Source: CAYMOV01 sp964392085 (lineage in GTDB: Bacteria > Oederibacteriota > Muellerivitia > Muellerivitales > Muellerivitaceae). From it: a DNA stretch of 23,489 bases. Below are positions 1 through 7,809 of the stretch, piece by piece (the first letter of the stretch is position 1; each line of letters begins with the position of its first letter). The position numbers and the translations under genes are program-made. The stretch lies in assembly GCA_964392085.1 (NCBI GenBank), contig CAYMOV010000035.1, forward strand, positions 1 through 23,489. The letters run 5' to 3'. The notes beneath the pieces are model-generated. The model worked only from the letters and a program-made list of their open reading frames with translations, was not told the DNA's origin and ran no database searches.

Positions 1-33
1 AAGTCAAACCAGACGGCCTTCGGGTTGGATTTC

Positions 34-57
34 TTTTGGCGGTTCGGCCCGCCGAAA
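34..57. other. stem-loop upstream of the SGNH hydrolase gene
   Basis: TTTTGGCGG (34-42) pairs with CCGCCGAAA (49-57) through one G-T wobble around a 6-nt loop. No T-run follows on either strand, so it does not look like a classical terminator. It may be the 3' structure of a gene ending left of the window or a 5' UTR element. The rest of 1-101 shows no gene. Confidence 0.3.
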
Positions 58-101
58 CGGAAACAAAGGGACGCCGTCACCTGGGGCAACCGTAAGGGCC
101 C

Positions 102-896
102 ATGAGGAACCTCCGCGGACCCGCCGCAATCGGCTCGAGCCACCCTGGACGCCTGATCCCCGCCGCGCTTCTGGCCCTCCTCCTTTCAGGCTGCGGCGGG
201 CCGCCCAAGTTGATGGGGCCGACGAAAAGCGTCCTCTTCATCGGCAACAGCCTCACCTACGTCAACGACCTGCCCCATACCCTCGCCCGGTTGGCCGCGT
301 CGGGGGGCCACCCGCTGGTGGTGGACAGCTTCGCGCCGGGCGGTTGGCAGTTGCACCAGGACGTGGAATCGGGGGAGGCCCTGGCCAAGATCGCCTCCCG
401 GCCCTGGGATTACGTGGTGCTGCAGGAACAAAGCGCCCTGCCCTCGATTCCGGCTGACCGTGAAGGGCTCATGTACCCGGCGGTCCGGACGCTGAACGGC
501 AAGATCCAAGCCGCGGGGGCCCAGCCCCTGTTGTTCCTCACCTGGGGCCGAAAGGCGGGGTACCCCGAGATCGGTTACGGCGATTACCCCGCCATGCAGG
601 ATGGCCTGACCGAGGGGTACCGGGGGATCGCCCAGGAGTTGGGGATCCCGGTGGTCCCGGTGGGCCTGGCCTGGAAGACCGCCCATGAGCGCCAACCCGA
701 CTTGGCCCTTTGGGGCGGGGATGGGCTGCACCCCGGGCCTGAAGGCACCTACCTGGCGGCCTGCGTCTTTTACGCTTACCTCTATCGGCTAAGCCCGGAG
801 GGTTTGGGCTACCGCCTGGAGCTTCCGCGGAGCGAGGCCCGATTCATCCAGCGGGTCGCCGCCGGGACGGTGTTGGGCATCCCCACGGTCCCCTAA
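102..896 (+). CDS. SGNH/GDSL-type hydrolase, predicted lipoprotein
   Basis: This is a 264-residue predicted serine esterase or acylhydrolase of the SGNH fold, probably anchored to an envelope membrane. Residues 1-31 form a signal peptide ending in a lipobox (LLSG before Cys31). Block I reads FIGNS with nucleophile Ser50; GNS replaces the classic GDS, as in the DUF4886-like branch. Gly80 and the VVLQEQ stretch (105-110) fit blocks II and III. DGLH gives the catalytic Asp207 and His210, followed by the helix typical of the fold's C-terminus. AAGGG lies only 3 nt before the ATG, a short spacing. The flavoprotein gene starts 39 nt downstream on the same strand, so the two may be co-transcribed. 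The substrate cannot be read from sequence; carbohydrate ester and lipid ester hydrolysis are both possible. Confidence 0.88.
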   Translation: MRNLRGPAAIGSSHPGRLIPAALLALLLSGCGGPPKLMGPTKSVLFIGNSLTYVNDLPHTLARLAASGGHPLVVDSFAPGGWQLHQDVESGEALAKIASRPWDYVVLQEQSALPSIPADREGLMYPAVRTLNGKIQAAGAQPLLFLTWGRKAGYPEIGYGDYPAMQDGLTEGYRGIAQELGIPVVPVGLAWKTAHERQPDLALWGGDGLHPGPEGTYLAACVFYAYLYRLSPEGLGYRLELPRSEARFIQRVAAGTVLGIPTVP

Positions 897-935
897 GCCC
901 CGCTCGTCCGGCGGTCCTCCTGTTATCCTGTGGCC

Positions 936-2123
936 ATGAAAAGCTATGACGTGGTGGTTTTAGGGGGCGGGGCCGCGGGGCTCATGTGCGCGATCGAGGC
1001 CGCCGGCCGGGGCCGGAAGGTCGTCCTCCTGGAGCACGGGCCCAAGGCCGGGCGCAAGATCCTGATTTCCGGCGGGGGCCGCTGCAACTTCACCAACCTC
1101 CACGCAAGTCCCAAGAACTACATCACCTCGAATCCCCCCTTCGTGCCCCCGGCGCTCGCCCGTTTCACCCAAAAGGACTTCCTCTGGCGGGTGAAGGCCA
1201 AGGGCATCCAGTACCATGAGAAGACCCAGGGCCAGCTGTTCTGCGACCACAAGTCCTCCGACATCCTCAACCTGCTCTTGGAGGCCGCCGGGAAGAACGG
1301 GGCCGTGATCGAGTGCATGATCCGGGTTTTGGGCGTCCAAAAGGACGGGCGGGACTACGTTGTGACCACGGACCGGGAGACCTTCCGCGCCCCGAGCCTG
1401 GTGGTGGCCACCGGGGGGCTGTCCTGGCCCACCCTGGGCGCCACGGACCTGGGATACCAAATCGCCCGACAGTTCGGATTGAATATCCTGCCCACCTCGC
1501 CCGCCCTGGTGGGGTTCACCTTCCCTGAGCGCGAGATGGAACGCTTCAAGGACCTGGCGGGAGTGCACCTGCGGGTGGCCCTGGAGTGCGGGACCTTCAA
1601 GTCCACCGACGACCTCATGATCACCCACGTCGGGTTGAGCGGCCCCGTCATCCTCAACGCCACGCTTTACTGGGAACCGGAGACGCCGATCGTGATCAAC
1701 TGGGTCGTCGCCAGCACGGTGGAGGAGACCTACGGCCAGTTGATGGAGGACAAGAAAGCCGGGGGCAAGGGCAAGGTGAAGGAATGGCTGCCGACCGTGA
1801 TCCCCCGGCGGCTGGTGGACCGGTTGGCCCACCACGCCGGGGCCAAGGGCCAATGGACCGCGCTCCCCAAGGAATCCCTGCGCAAGCTGGCCCAGGACCT
1901 GCACTCCTACCGATTCGTCCCCTCGGGCACCGTGGGCTACAAGCAGGCGGAGGTCACCCGGGGCGGTGTGGACACCCGCGACCTCTCGCCCGAGACCATG
2001 GAGTCCCTGAAGAACCCCGGGCTGTATTTCATCGGGGAAGTGATGGACGTGACGGGCCGCCTGGGGGGTTTCAACTTCCAATGGGCCTGGTCGTCGGGAT
2101 GGTGCGCGGGGCAGGCGGTTTAG
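936..2123 (+). CDS. HI0933/YhiN-family FAD-dependent oxidoreductase
   Basis: This is a 395-residue cytosolic flavoprotein of the HI0933-like (YhiN) family, predicted to bind FAD; the physiological reaction of the family is not well defined. The N-terminal dinucleotide-binding loop is GGGAAG at residues 10-15. It is followed by the family signature AGRKILISGGGRCNFTN. Near the C-terminus are GGVDTRDLSPETMES and GLYFIGEVMDVTGRLGGFNF, which close the FAD site in this family. Length is normal for the family. An in-frame GTG lies 6 nt upstream, but ATG at 936 is preferred because it begins directly at the beta-strand of the Rossmann fold. No strong Shine-Dalgarno is visible; TTATCCT sits about 10 nt upstream and could be a -10 element for an own promoter with a very short leader. 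It follows the SGNH gene at 39 nt. Confidence 0.93.
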   Translation: MKSYDVVVLGGGAAGLMCAIEAAGRGRKVVLLEHGPKAGRKILISGGGRCNFTNLHASPKNYITSNPPFVPPALARFTQKDFLWRVKAKGIQYHEKTQGQLFCDHKSSDILNLLLEAAGKNGAVIECMIRVLGVQKDGRDYVVTTDRETFRAPSLVVATGGLSWPTLGATDLGYQIARQFGLNILPTSPALVGFTFPEREMERFKDLAGVHLRVALECGTFKSTDDLMITHVGLSGPVILNATLYWEPETPIVINWVVASTVEETYGQLMEDKKAGGKGKVKEWLPTVIPRRLVDRLAHHAGAKGQWTALPKESLRKLAQDLHSYRFVPSGTVGYKQAEVTRGGVDTRDLSPETMESLKNPGLYFIGEVMDVTGRLGGFNFQWAWSSGWCAGQAV

Positions 2124-2306
2124 GGTCCGTCCAATAACTGTCGATCCCTCCGGGGCCCCGTGACCCCCCATCCGCCCGGTGAATCCTTTGAAAATGGGCG
2201 TTTACAACCATCGGGCGGGGAGGGGGAACCCAAAGCGCCCCCAGGTGGTCGTAAAAGGCGTAAAGTGTGATGCCGTAACAACCCCAACCTCCCCGTAAGG
2301 ATAAGA

Positions 2307-4010
2307 ATGGAAAGCTTCAAGGAACTGGCCTTACCCGCGTTTTTGCACGAGTCGCTCGACAAGATGAAGTTCGACAAGCCGACCCCCGTCCAGGCCCAGG
2401 CCATCCCGCCGGCCCTGGAGGGCAAGGACCTGATCGCCTCCGCCGAGACCGGGTCGGGCAAGACGGCCGCCTTCGGCATCCCCATGTTGACCTACCTGAC
2501 GAACCAGTCCAGCAAGACCGCCCTCATCATGACCCCCACCCGCGAACTGGCCGAGCAGGTGGACGCCGTGCTGAAGCAGTTGTCCGGCGGGAGGCACGAC
2601 CTGCGCACCGCCCTGCTGATCGGCGGGATGGGCATGGACAAGCAGACCGACGCCCTGCGTCGGGGGGCCCGGCTCTTCATCGGCACCCCGGGCCGCATCA
2701 ACGACCACATCGAGCAGCAGAACCTCAACCTGGCCCGCACGGGCTTTTTGGTGCTGGACGAGGCCGACCGCATGCTGGACATGGGGTTCTCGCCCCAGCT
2801 GGATAAGATCCGCAAGTGGCTCATCGGTCCCCGGCAGACCATGCTCTTTTCCGCCACGATCCCCCCGGACATCGAGCGGATCGCCGCGCTGTACCTGACG
2901 AACCCGGTCCGCATCACGGTGGGCACGAACTCCAAGCCCGTGGACCGCATCCAGCAGAAGATCCTGCACACCAGCCACGCCCGGAAGTTCGACAACCTTC
3001 TGGTGGAGCTGAAGAAGCGCGAGGGGTCGATCCTGATCTTCGGCCGCACCCAGCAGAGCGTGGACCAACTGGCCCAGCGCCTGAAGGAAAAGCACCTGGG
3101 CGGCACCTACATCCACGGGGGGTTGTCGCAGGATCAGCGGCGCGCGGCCCTGGACCTCTTCAAGGACGGCAAGGTCCGCGTGCTGGTGGCCACCGACATC
3201 GCGGCCCGGGGCCTCGACATCCAGAACATCGCCCACGTCATCAATTACGACCTGCCTTACGTCCCCGAGGACTACGTGCACCGGATCGGCCGCACGGGCC
3301 GGGCTGGCGCTGAGGGCGATTCCCTCACCTTCCTCACGCCGGACGACGGGGAATTGTGGGGCGCCATCCTGAAGGAATTGGGAACGGCCCAGTCCGCGAT
3401 CCAGGTCCTGCCGGGCCATTTTGGGGAAGGCGGCGAAGATTCCCACGCGGAAGTTTCCGCTCCGGCGGTTTCACCGGCCCCACAGGGTTCCGGCGACCGG
3501 CATCGGTCCGGGGGGGGCGGCGAGGGGCGGCGCTCCGGCGGCGGGCAATACCGCGGCGGAAGGCACCAGGGACAGGGTTCCGGCCAATCCCAACCGGTCC
3601 AAGCCCCGGGGTCCGGATCTCAACGTCCAGGGGGGGGCGGCGAAGCGCGCCGATCAGGTGGAGGGGAAGGTCATCGTCAAGGACAGGACGGGAACCGACC
3701 CGGGGGCGGCGGTGAATCACGTCGTTCCGGCGGCGGCGAAGCGCACCGGCGCGAGCAGGACCAGGACCACCACCGGGCCCACCAGGACAGCCCCGACCGC
3801 CACCAACGCTCGGACCATTCCTCGCGGCACCGTTCGGGCCCGGGCGGCGGACCCAATTCCGGTTCCAAGCCCGGATCCCAGGACAGGCACGGTTCGGGCT
3901 CGCGCGACCGCCACGGCAACGAGTCCCGCGACCGGCAGTCCTCCTACCGCCCGGAAACCGGCGTGGTGGGCAAGGTGAAGCGGTGGTTCCGGAAGCTCAT
4001 CAATCCCTAG
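2307..4010 (+). CDS. DEAD-box ATP-dependent RNA helicase (RhlE-like) with long Gly/Arg-rich tail
   Basis: This 567-residue protein unwinds or remodels RNA in the cytoplasm. All helicase motifs are present in order: the Q motif (PTPVQ, 25-29), motif I AETGSGKT (46-53), PTRELAEQ (77-84), TPGR (127-130), DEAD (151-154), SAT (182-184), IFGRT (244-248), ATDIAARGLD (295-304) and HRIGRTGRAG (325-334). Residues from about 378 on are low-complexity, rich in Gly, Arg, Ser, His, Gln and Asp. They contain three near-identical copies of GGGGE-x-RRSGGG (402-413, 442-453, 467-478). The end is a basic amphipathic stretch (VGKVKRWFRKLI). Such tails usually bind RNA. AAGGAT lies 4 nt before the ATG. The 183-nt upstream gap could hold a leader (helicases of this type are often cold-regulated), but no clear promoter is visible. 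A bidirectional terminator follows. Confidence 0.95.
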   Translation: MESFKELALPAFLHESLDKMKFDKPTPVQAQAIPPALEGKDLIASAETGSGKTAAFGIPMLTYLTNQSSKTALIMTPTRELAEQVDAVLKQLSGGRHDLRTALLIGGMGMDKQTDALRRGARLFIGTPGRINDHIEQQNLNLARTGFLVLDEADRMLDMGFSPQLDKIRKWLIGPRQTMLFSATIPPDIERIAALYLTNPVRITVGTNSKPVDRIQQKILHTSHARKFDNLLVELKKREGSILIFGRTQQSVDQLAQRLKEKHLGGTYIHGGLSQDQRRAALDLFKDGKVRVLVATDIAARGLDIQNIAHVINYDLPYVPEDYVHRIGRTGRAGAEGDSLTFLTPDDGELWGAILKELGTAQSAIQVLPGHFGEGGEDSHAEVSAPAVSPAPQGSGDRHRSGGGGEGRRSGGGQYRGGRHQGQGSGQSQPVQAPGSGSQRPGGGGEARRSGGGEGHRQGQDGNRPGGGGESRRSGGGEAHRREQDQDHHRAHQDSPDRHQRSDHSSRHRSGPGGGPNSGSKPGSQDRHGSGSRDRHGNESRDRQSSYRPETGVVGKVKRWFRKLINP

Positions 4011-4096
4011 TCGTTCGTTGGGGGCCCATCGCATCGGCCCAACAAGGACTCCTTCTCCCCTGAGGGGATAAGGGCGGAATGACATCAAGCATCAAC

Positions 4097-4130
4097 AAAA
4101 AGGGCCCCGGAAGGGGCCCTTTTTTGTTTT
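4097..4130. terminator. bidirectional intrinsic terminator (helicase / serpin)
   Basis: AAAAAGGGCCCC (4097-4108), loop GGAA, then GGGGCCCTTTTT (4113-4124) make a perfect 12-bp hairpin followed by TGTTTT. The A-run on the left makes it work in both directions, which fits its place between the convergent helicase and serpin genes. Confidence 0.9.
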
Positions 4131-4151
4131 GGGTTGAAACTTTATGGAAGG

Positions 4152-5447
4152 TCAGCTGGCGGTGGGATCGTTCACCCGGCCCATGAAGAGGATGGTCTTC
4201 ACCCGGTTCTCGTAGATGACGAAGATGAACGGGTGGTCCACGTGGAAGGGAACGGTTTGGATCGGTTGGGTGACCGCGCTGAAGGTGACCCCGATCACCA
4301 CGGCGGTCGCGGCGGCGGCCTCGGTCCCCTTCTCGTCCACCGCCACGAAGGCCTTGTGGATGACGTTGGAGATGAAGAGGTGCTCCCTCGGGGGAAGGGA
4401 CGCCATGCCCGAGAAGTCGGCGGCGCCCTTGATGAAGGCCGTGGGCATGCCCATGGCCGCCAGGGTGTCGTTCAGGCTGTAGCTGGTGGAGAACTGGAAC
4501 TTGGGAAGCTCGAGGTCCACCTGGGTCAGGCTGGGCGCAGGGGCCTGCCGGGCCGCCAACCAGCCCTCGAAGCTGGCGGTGTTGAGGTTCGCCTCCAGCG
4601 CGGAGGTGTCGGTCCCATTGGGCAGGAAGACGAACATCGAGACGTCCTTGTTCACGTAGGGCAATTCCAGGACCTTGGCCGTCCCGTTGAAGTCCTCGAT
4701 CGTGCCGGGGTAGGTCATGCGCATCATTTGGGGCGTGACCTGGCTGGTCGGGGTGACGTTAAAGGCCCCCGGAAGGGAGTTCGCGGCCGTGAATTGGACC
4801 GCCCAGTCGGCCTTGAAGTAGATCGCGTTGGTGAGGACCAAGCGGGTGATGTCGGTGATGGACCCGGCCGGCAGGAGGTTGGTGATCTTCCCGGCGGTCT
4901 GGTTGGCCACCGCGTCGTTGATGGTGGTCCGCGAGGGATCGGGGCTGCCGATGAAGTCCAAGGGCGTCAAACCGGCGTGGTAGGCGCCCTGCACCACGTT
5001 GAGGTAGCTGGGGAGGAGCGGGAAGGTCTGCTCGACCCAAAGGTCGTTGGAGGTGCTGAGCTGGTAGTTGTTGTTGGGGCTGTTGAGGACGCCGAAGACG
5101 GCGGAATAATCGGCTTGTCGGGTGGCGGGGTCCGTCTCGACCTTGAGGACGGACCACATCTCACTGGCGGTTTGTCCCTTGGCCCCCTCGGCGGTCATGG
5201 CCAGGGCCGAGGAGATGCTGAAGGGCGAGAAGAAGATGTTGCCGCTGTCGCCCTTGTGCTGGTTGTAGAAGTCCGTCGCGAAGAGGTCGTTGGCCGCGGC
5301 GGGCTTGGTGAGGCAGGCGGCCGAGACGCTGCCGTTGGGGGCCGCTCCGGTGGGCGCCACCAGGGATTTCTTCGAACAGCCGCCCAGGAGGGCCAAAGAC
5401 AGGATCGCGACCGAAATGATTTCGACCCAACGTTGGGACTTCCGCAT
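4152..5447 (-). CDS. serpin-family protease inhibitor, predicted lipoprotein
   Basis: This is a 431-residue serpin predicted to trap serine or cysteine proteases at the cell surface. Residues 1-24 are a lipoprotein signal (LLGG before Cys24), then a short linker and the serpin core from about residue 50. Family marks include NIFFSPFSISSALAM (70-84), TNAIYFKADW (206-215) and the C-terminal HPFIFVIYEN...ILFMGRVNDP. The hinge EKGTEAAAATA (372-382) has the small residues needed for loop insertion, so it should be inhibitory. Counting from the hinge, the loop to VDHPF (403-407) is about 7 residues longer than in alpha-1-antitrypsin, so P1 cannot be fixed; it is probably near Thr388-Ala391. GAGGTGG lies just before the ATG at 5447; longer frames upstream run into the terminator at 5588-5624 and lack a signal peptide. 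It appears monocistronic. Confidence 0.93.
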   Translation of the reverse strand: MRKSQRWVEIISVAILSLALLGGCSKKSLVAPTGAAPNGSVSAACLTKPAAANDLFATDFYNQHKGDSGNIFFSPFSISSALAMTAEGAKGQTASEMWSVLKVETDPATRQADYSAVFGVLNSPNNNYQLSTSNDLWVEQTFPLLPSYLNVVQGAYHAGLTPLDFIGSPDPSRTTINDAVANQTAGKITNLLPAGSITDITRLVLTNAIYFKADWAVQFTAANSLPGAFNVTPTSQVTPQMMRMTYPGTIEDFNGTAKVLELPYVNKDVSMFVFLPNGTDTSALEANLNTASFEGWLAARQAPAPSLTQVDLELPKFQFSTSYSLNDTLAAMGMPTAFIKGAADFSGMASLPPREHLFISNVIHKAFVAVDEKGTEAAAATAVVIGVTFSAVTQPIQTVPFHVDHPFIFVIYENRVKTILFMGRVNDPTAS

Positions 5448-5481
5448 GACCACCTCGTCCTGATAAGGAATAGCGCTTCCC

Positions 5482-5487
5482 CTAATA
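5482..5487 (-). promoter_or_regulatory. possible -10 element (TATTAG) for the serpin gene
   Basis: On the minus strand TATTAG lies 35 nt upstream of the serpin ATG. No convincing -35 hexamer is seen at the expected distance, so the call rests on position and AT content alone. Confidence 0.25.
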
Positions 5488-5583
5488 GACGCCCGAGAAG
5501 GGGGTTTATTCCATGGCCTCTTTTCGGGGCCGGAAGGGGCACCCGGAGGGGTATTACCCAAAGGAAACACAGGATGTGGGGCA

Positions 5584-5624
5584 TAAAAAAAGGCGGGCGG
5601 GCCGGAAAGGCCCACCCGCCTTTT
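5584..5624 (-). terminator. intrinsic terminator of the first nitronate monooxygenase-like gene
   Basis: On the minus strand AAAAGGCGGG-T-GGGCC pairs with GGCCC-G-CCCGCCTTTT around a 5-nt loop, with one internal mismatch. A run of T (A-run 5585-5591 on the plus strand) follows. It lies 14 nt after the stop at 5638 and before the serpin gene. Confidence 0.88.
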
Positions 5625-5637
5625 GAGGACTCAACCG

Positions 5638-7086
5638 TCAGACGGCTAAGGGGGCCGCCTTCACCAGGCCCAACAGGTTACGGATTACGTCGCCCGCCGA
5701 GTAGGTTTCCTTGCCCTCGGCCAGGAACCGGTGCACGTACTTCACGTCGTCACCGCTCGTCACTAGGGGCTTCTCCACGTCGCCCGAGGGGTAAAGCTGG
5801 GGCAAACCGATGTTGGCCATGAGGCCGTTGCAGAGGCACTTGCGCCCCACGGTTTCGGCCAGGTCCCCGGATTTCTTCTCATATTCCTTCAGGGGCTCGC
5901 TGGCGCAGCGGTAGTCCGCGGTGCCGTCGGCCTTCTTATAAGGGGTGCGGAGGTAACCCAGGTTGCAGACGCGGGTGCGGCCTTGGTAGTCGTCGACCTC
6001 TGAGTAGGTGCCCTCAAGCTCCACGACCTTGAAGGGGAAGCCCGTGGGGGAAGCCATGGGGTCCGTGAAGATGCGCGCGAGGCCGGCCTTGGCCTTGCGG
6101 AGCACCTGGGCCTTGATCTCGGACGCGAGGCCCGACTGGGCGCAATAGGCGAAAGCCGTGCCGACCTGTACGCCGTTGGCGCCCGCGGTCAGGGATTCCT
6201 TCACCTTCTCGGGGCCGCCGAAGGAGCCGGCCAGCCAGAAGGGCAGGCCCAGCTTCTTGATGCCCTCCAAGTCCACCTCATCCTTGGCGCCATAGACCGG
6301 CTCACCCTTCTCGTTGAGCTGCTTCTCGCCGCGCGGCGGGGCGTTGTGTCCGCCCGCCGTGGGCCCCTCGATCACGAACCCGTCCACCTTGCCCGAGGCC
6401 TTTTTCGCCAGGGTGATGGCCAGCACGTTCGACGCCACGATGGCGAGGAATTTGGGGCGGTGCATCTTGATGGAGGCCAGGGCGTCCTTCAGGACCTTCT
6501 TGGGGTCGAAGTGCACCCGGAAGTCGTCGTCGGGCCCGGCGCCGACCACGTGGGCCTTGATGGAGACGGCCTGGTGCTCGACGAGTTGGTCCATGACGCC
6601 CGGGATGGCCCGGGGGATGCCGGCGCCCATAAGGACATAATCGACCTTGGCCAGCATGGCGCCGTAAAGGGCGGCCAGGCTGTGCATCTGGATCTTCTCG
6701 AGCAGGTTGATGCCCACCAGTCCCTTGTGGCCGGCCTTGGCCAGGTCCACCTCGACGAAGTTGGCGGCCACCGAAAGCTCCAACAGCTCGGTCGGGGGGT
6801 CCAGGGTGTACATGGGGATGGCCTTGTAGGGCCGCCCGGCGGGCTTGCCGCCCGGCACGAAGAACTTGTCAAGGATGCGTTGCACGATCTCGGGCACGGG
6901 GAACCGCGCGAGGGAACGCCGCATGGCGCCCCCGGGATCGCCGTCCTGGAGGCGGCGCACCAGGATGGTGTCCAACGCCGTGCCGGACACGACGCCGAGT
7001 TGTCCCATGCGGGACACGGTCCGGGCCAGGCGCCAATTGGAGACGCCGGCGCCCATGCCGCCTTGGATGATGATGGGTTCGGTCAA
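5638..7086 (-). CDS. nitronate monooxygenase-like FMN-dependent TIM-barrel enzyme, copy 1
   Basis: This 482-residue cytosolic flavoenzyme belongs to the nitronate monooxygenase / 2-nitropropane dioxygenase superfamily, which also includes PfaD-type enoyl reductases. The start EPIIIQGGMGAGVSNW carries the conserved IQGGMG flavin-contact segment. IEGPTAGGHNAPPRG (239-253) holds the His248 that matches the catalytic His in this superfamily. WLAGSFGGPE and GANGVQVGTAF (302-312) are the phosphate-binding end of the barrel. An extension of about 140 residues, not in the small NMOs, contains Cys374, Cys394, Cys417 and Cys419. The start is TTG: GAGG lies 8 nt upstream and this codon aligns with the TTG start of the paralogue at 14096. 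The substrate is not predictable; a nitronate or an enoyl compound is possible. It ends at its own terminator. Confidence 0.9.
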   Translation of the reverse strand: MTEPIIIQGGMGAGVSNWRLARTVSRMGQLGVVSGTALDTILVRRLQDGDPGGAMRRSLARFPVPEIVQRILDKFFVPGGKPAGRPYKAIPMYTLDPPTELLELSVAANFVEVDLAKAGHKGLVGINLLEKIQMHSLAALYGAMLAKVDYVLMGAGIPRAIPGVMDQLVEHQAVSIKAHVVGAGPDDDFRVHFDPKKVLKDALASIKMHRPKFLAIVASNVLAITLAKKASGKVDGFVIEGPTAGGHNAPPRGEKQLNEKGEPVYGAKDEVDLEGIKKLGLPFWLAGSFGGPEKVKESLTAGANGVQVGTAFAYCAQSGLASEIKAQVLRKAKAGLARIFTDPMASPTGFPFKVVELEGTYSEVDDYQGRTRVCNLGYLRTPYKKADGTADYRCASEPLKEYEKKSGDLAETVGRKCLCNGLMANIGLPQLYPSGDVEKPLVTSGDDVKYVHRFLAEGKETYSAGDVIRNLLGLVKAAPLAV

Positions 7087-7533
7087 GACAAGGCCCTCTT
7101 CTTTCAGTTGGTCGGACCTGGATGAATATCCGGGACGCGGTTCGAATTTCGCCCCGGGGTTTTGGAGGCCGTTCCGGTCATTTGGGGATGCCGGTGGGGG
7201 GCGACAAGCGCCCCTACTTTAACCCAAGCGATGGGGTAAAAAGAAGGGAACAAGGCACCTATTGGCCGCCTTCCCGGTCATATTACGGTGAAATCAGGGA
7301 AGTTCCTTGGTGGTAGGCGCGGAAAAGCCCTTCCAAGGTTGTGGGCTTGGGATTTGGTTAGGCGAGCGCGACTATCATTTTGAAACACCGGATCCGCCGC
7401 GGGGGGAGGCGCCTGAACCGGTGACGGTACCCGCGAGGGAAAAGTGGGCCGTCGGGAGACCTGAAGGAACGGTTGGGCCGATGTTTGGAGGATGCGCCTG
7501 GAGTCCGACGGTCAATTCCCATGGAGGATTCCG
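7087..7533. other. 447-bp intergenic region, no gene recognised
   Basis: Short open frames here have random composition and no ribosome-binding site. The only structure I see is a GC hairpin at 7198-7214 (GGGGCG, loop ACAAG, CGCCCC). The region should hold the promoter of the flavoenzyme to the left (start 7086) and of the small membrane protein to the right (start 7534). Confidence 0.55.
7198..7214. repeat. GC-rich hairpin
   Basis: GGGGCG (7198-7203) and CGCCCC (7209-7214) are perfectly complementary around ACAAG and are followed by TACTTTAA. A palindrome of the form GGGGCG...CGCCCCTAC is a common shape of dispersed intergenic repeats, but only one copy is seen here. Confidence 0.4.
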
Positions 7534-7785
7534 ATGACGTTGATCTGCTTGGCGGTGCTCCTGCCGCCCATGGGGTTGGCGGCCGCCTACGGGTGTTACC
7601 GTAACGGCGACGTCGAGATCCAGTCCTCCGTCCTGATCGCCCTGGGAATTTTACTTGGGGCCTGGGCCGGCGCCCAAAGGGCGCGCCGCGTTCCCGAGCT
7701 ACGGCCGAAGATTTCCTTCGGGCTCTTCATCATTGGCGTCGGGAAGTGGTTGGTCACCCAAGCCTGCGGCCAAAACCGGGCTTGA
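7534..7785 (+). CDS. small membrane protein resembling the C-terminal end of TauE/SafE (TSUP) transporters
   Basis: This 83-residue protein has three hydrophobic stretches: about 2-19, 32-46 and 61-72. The middle part, IALGILLGAWAGAQRARRVP, followed by LFIIGVGKWL, matches from memory the closing helical hairpin of TauE/SafE (DUF81) permeases: LG..LGA..GA..ARR.P, then a helix with G in the middle. Full-length members have about 250 residues and two homologous halves, so this would be only the last quarter. GGAGG at 7523-7527 with a 6-nt spacer supports the ATG at 7534; an in-frame start upstream at 7492 has no such site. No other TauE parts are visible nearby, so it is either a stand-alone mini-protein or a relic. 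It converges on the reductase gene at 7810 with no clear terminator between. Confidence 0.62.
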   Translation: MTLICLAVLLPPMGLAAAYGCYRNGDVEIQSSVLIALGILLGAWAGAQRARRVPELRPKISFGLFIIGVGKWLVTQACGQNRA

Positions 7786-7809
7786 CCTGGTCGTCCCGTT
7801 CGGCCCGCG

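Noticed and set aside
960..2171. Minus-strand open frame of 403 codons opposite the YhiN-type flavoprotein
   Set aside because: Shadow of a gene with unmistakable FAD-binding motifs; rich in Gly, His, Pro and Val with no recognisable domain.
4134..5822. Long plus-strand open frame of 562 codons opposite the serpin gene
   Set aside because: It is antisense to a clear serpin and continues past a terminator; its composition (Gly, Arg, Val, His, Glu-rich, no fold) is that of a high-GC shadow frame.
7122..7537. Two short plus-strand frames upstream of the small membrane protein
   Set aside because: They lack ribosome-binding sites and hydrophobic or domain-like sequence; I checked them for missing TauE/SafE helices and found none.
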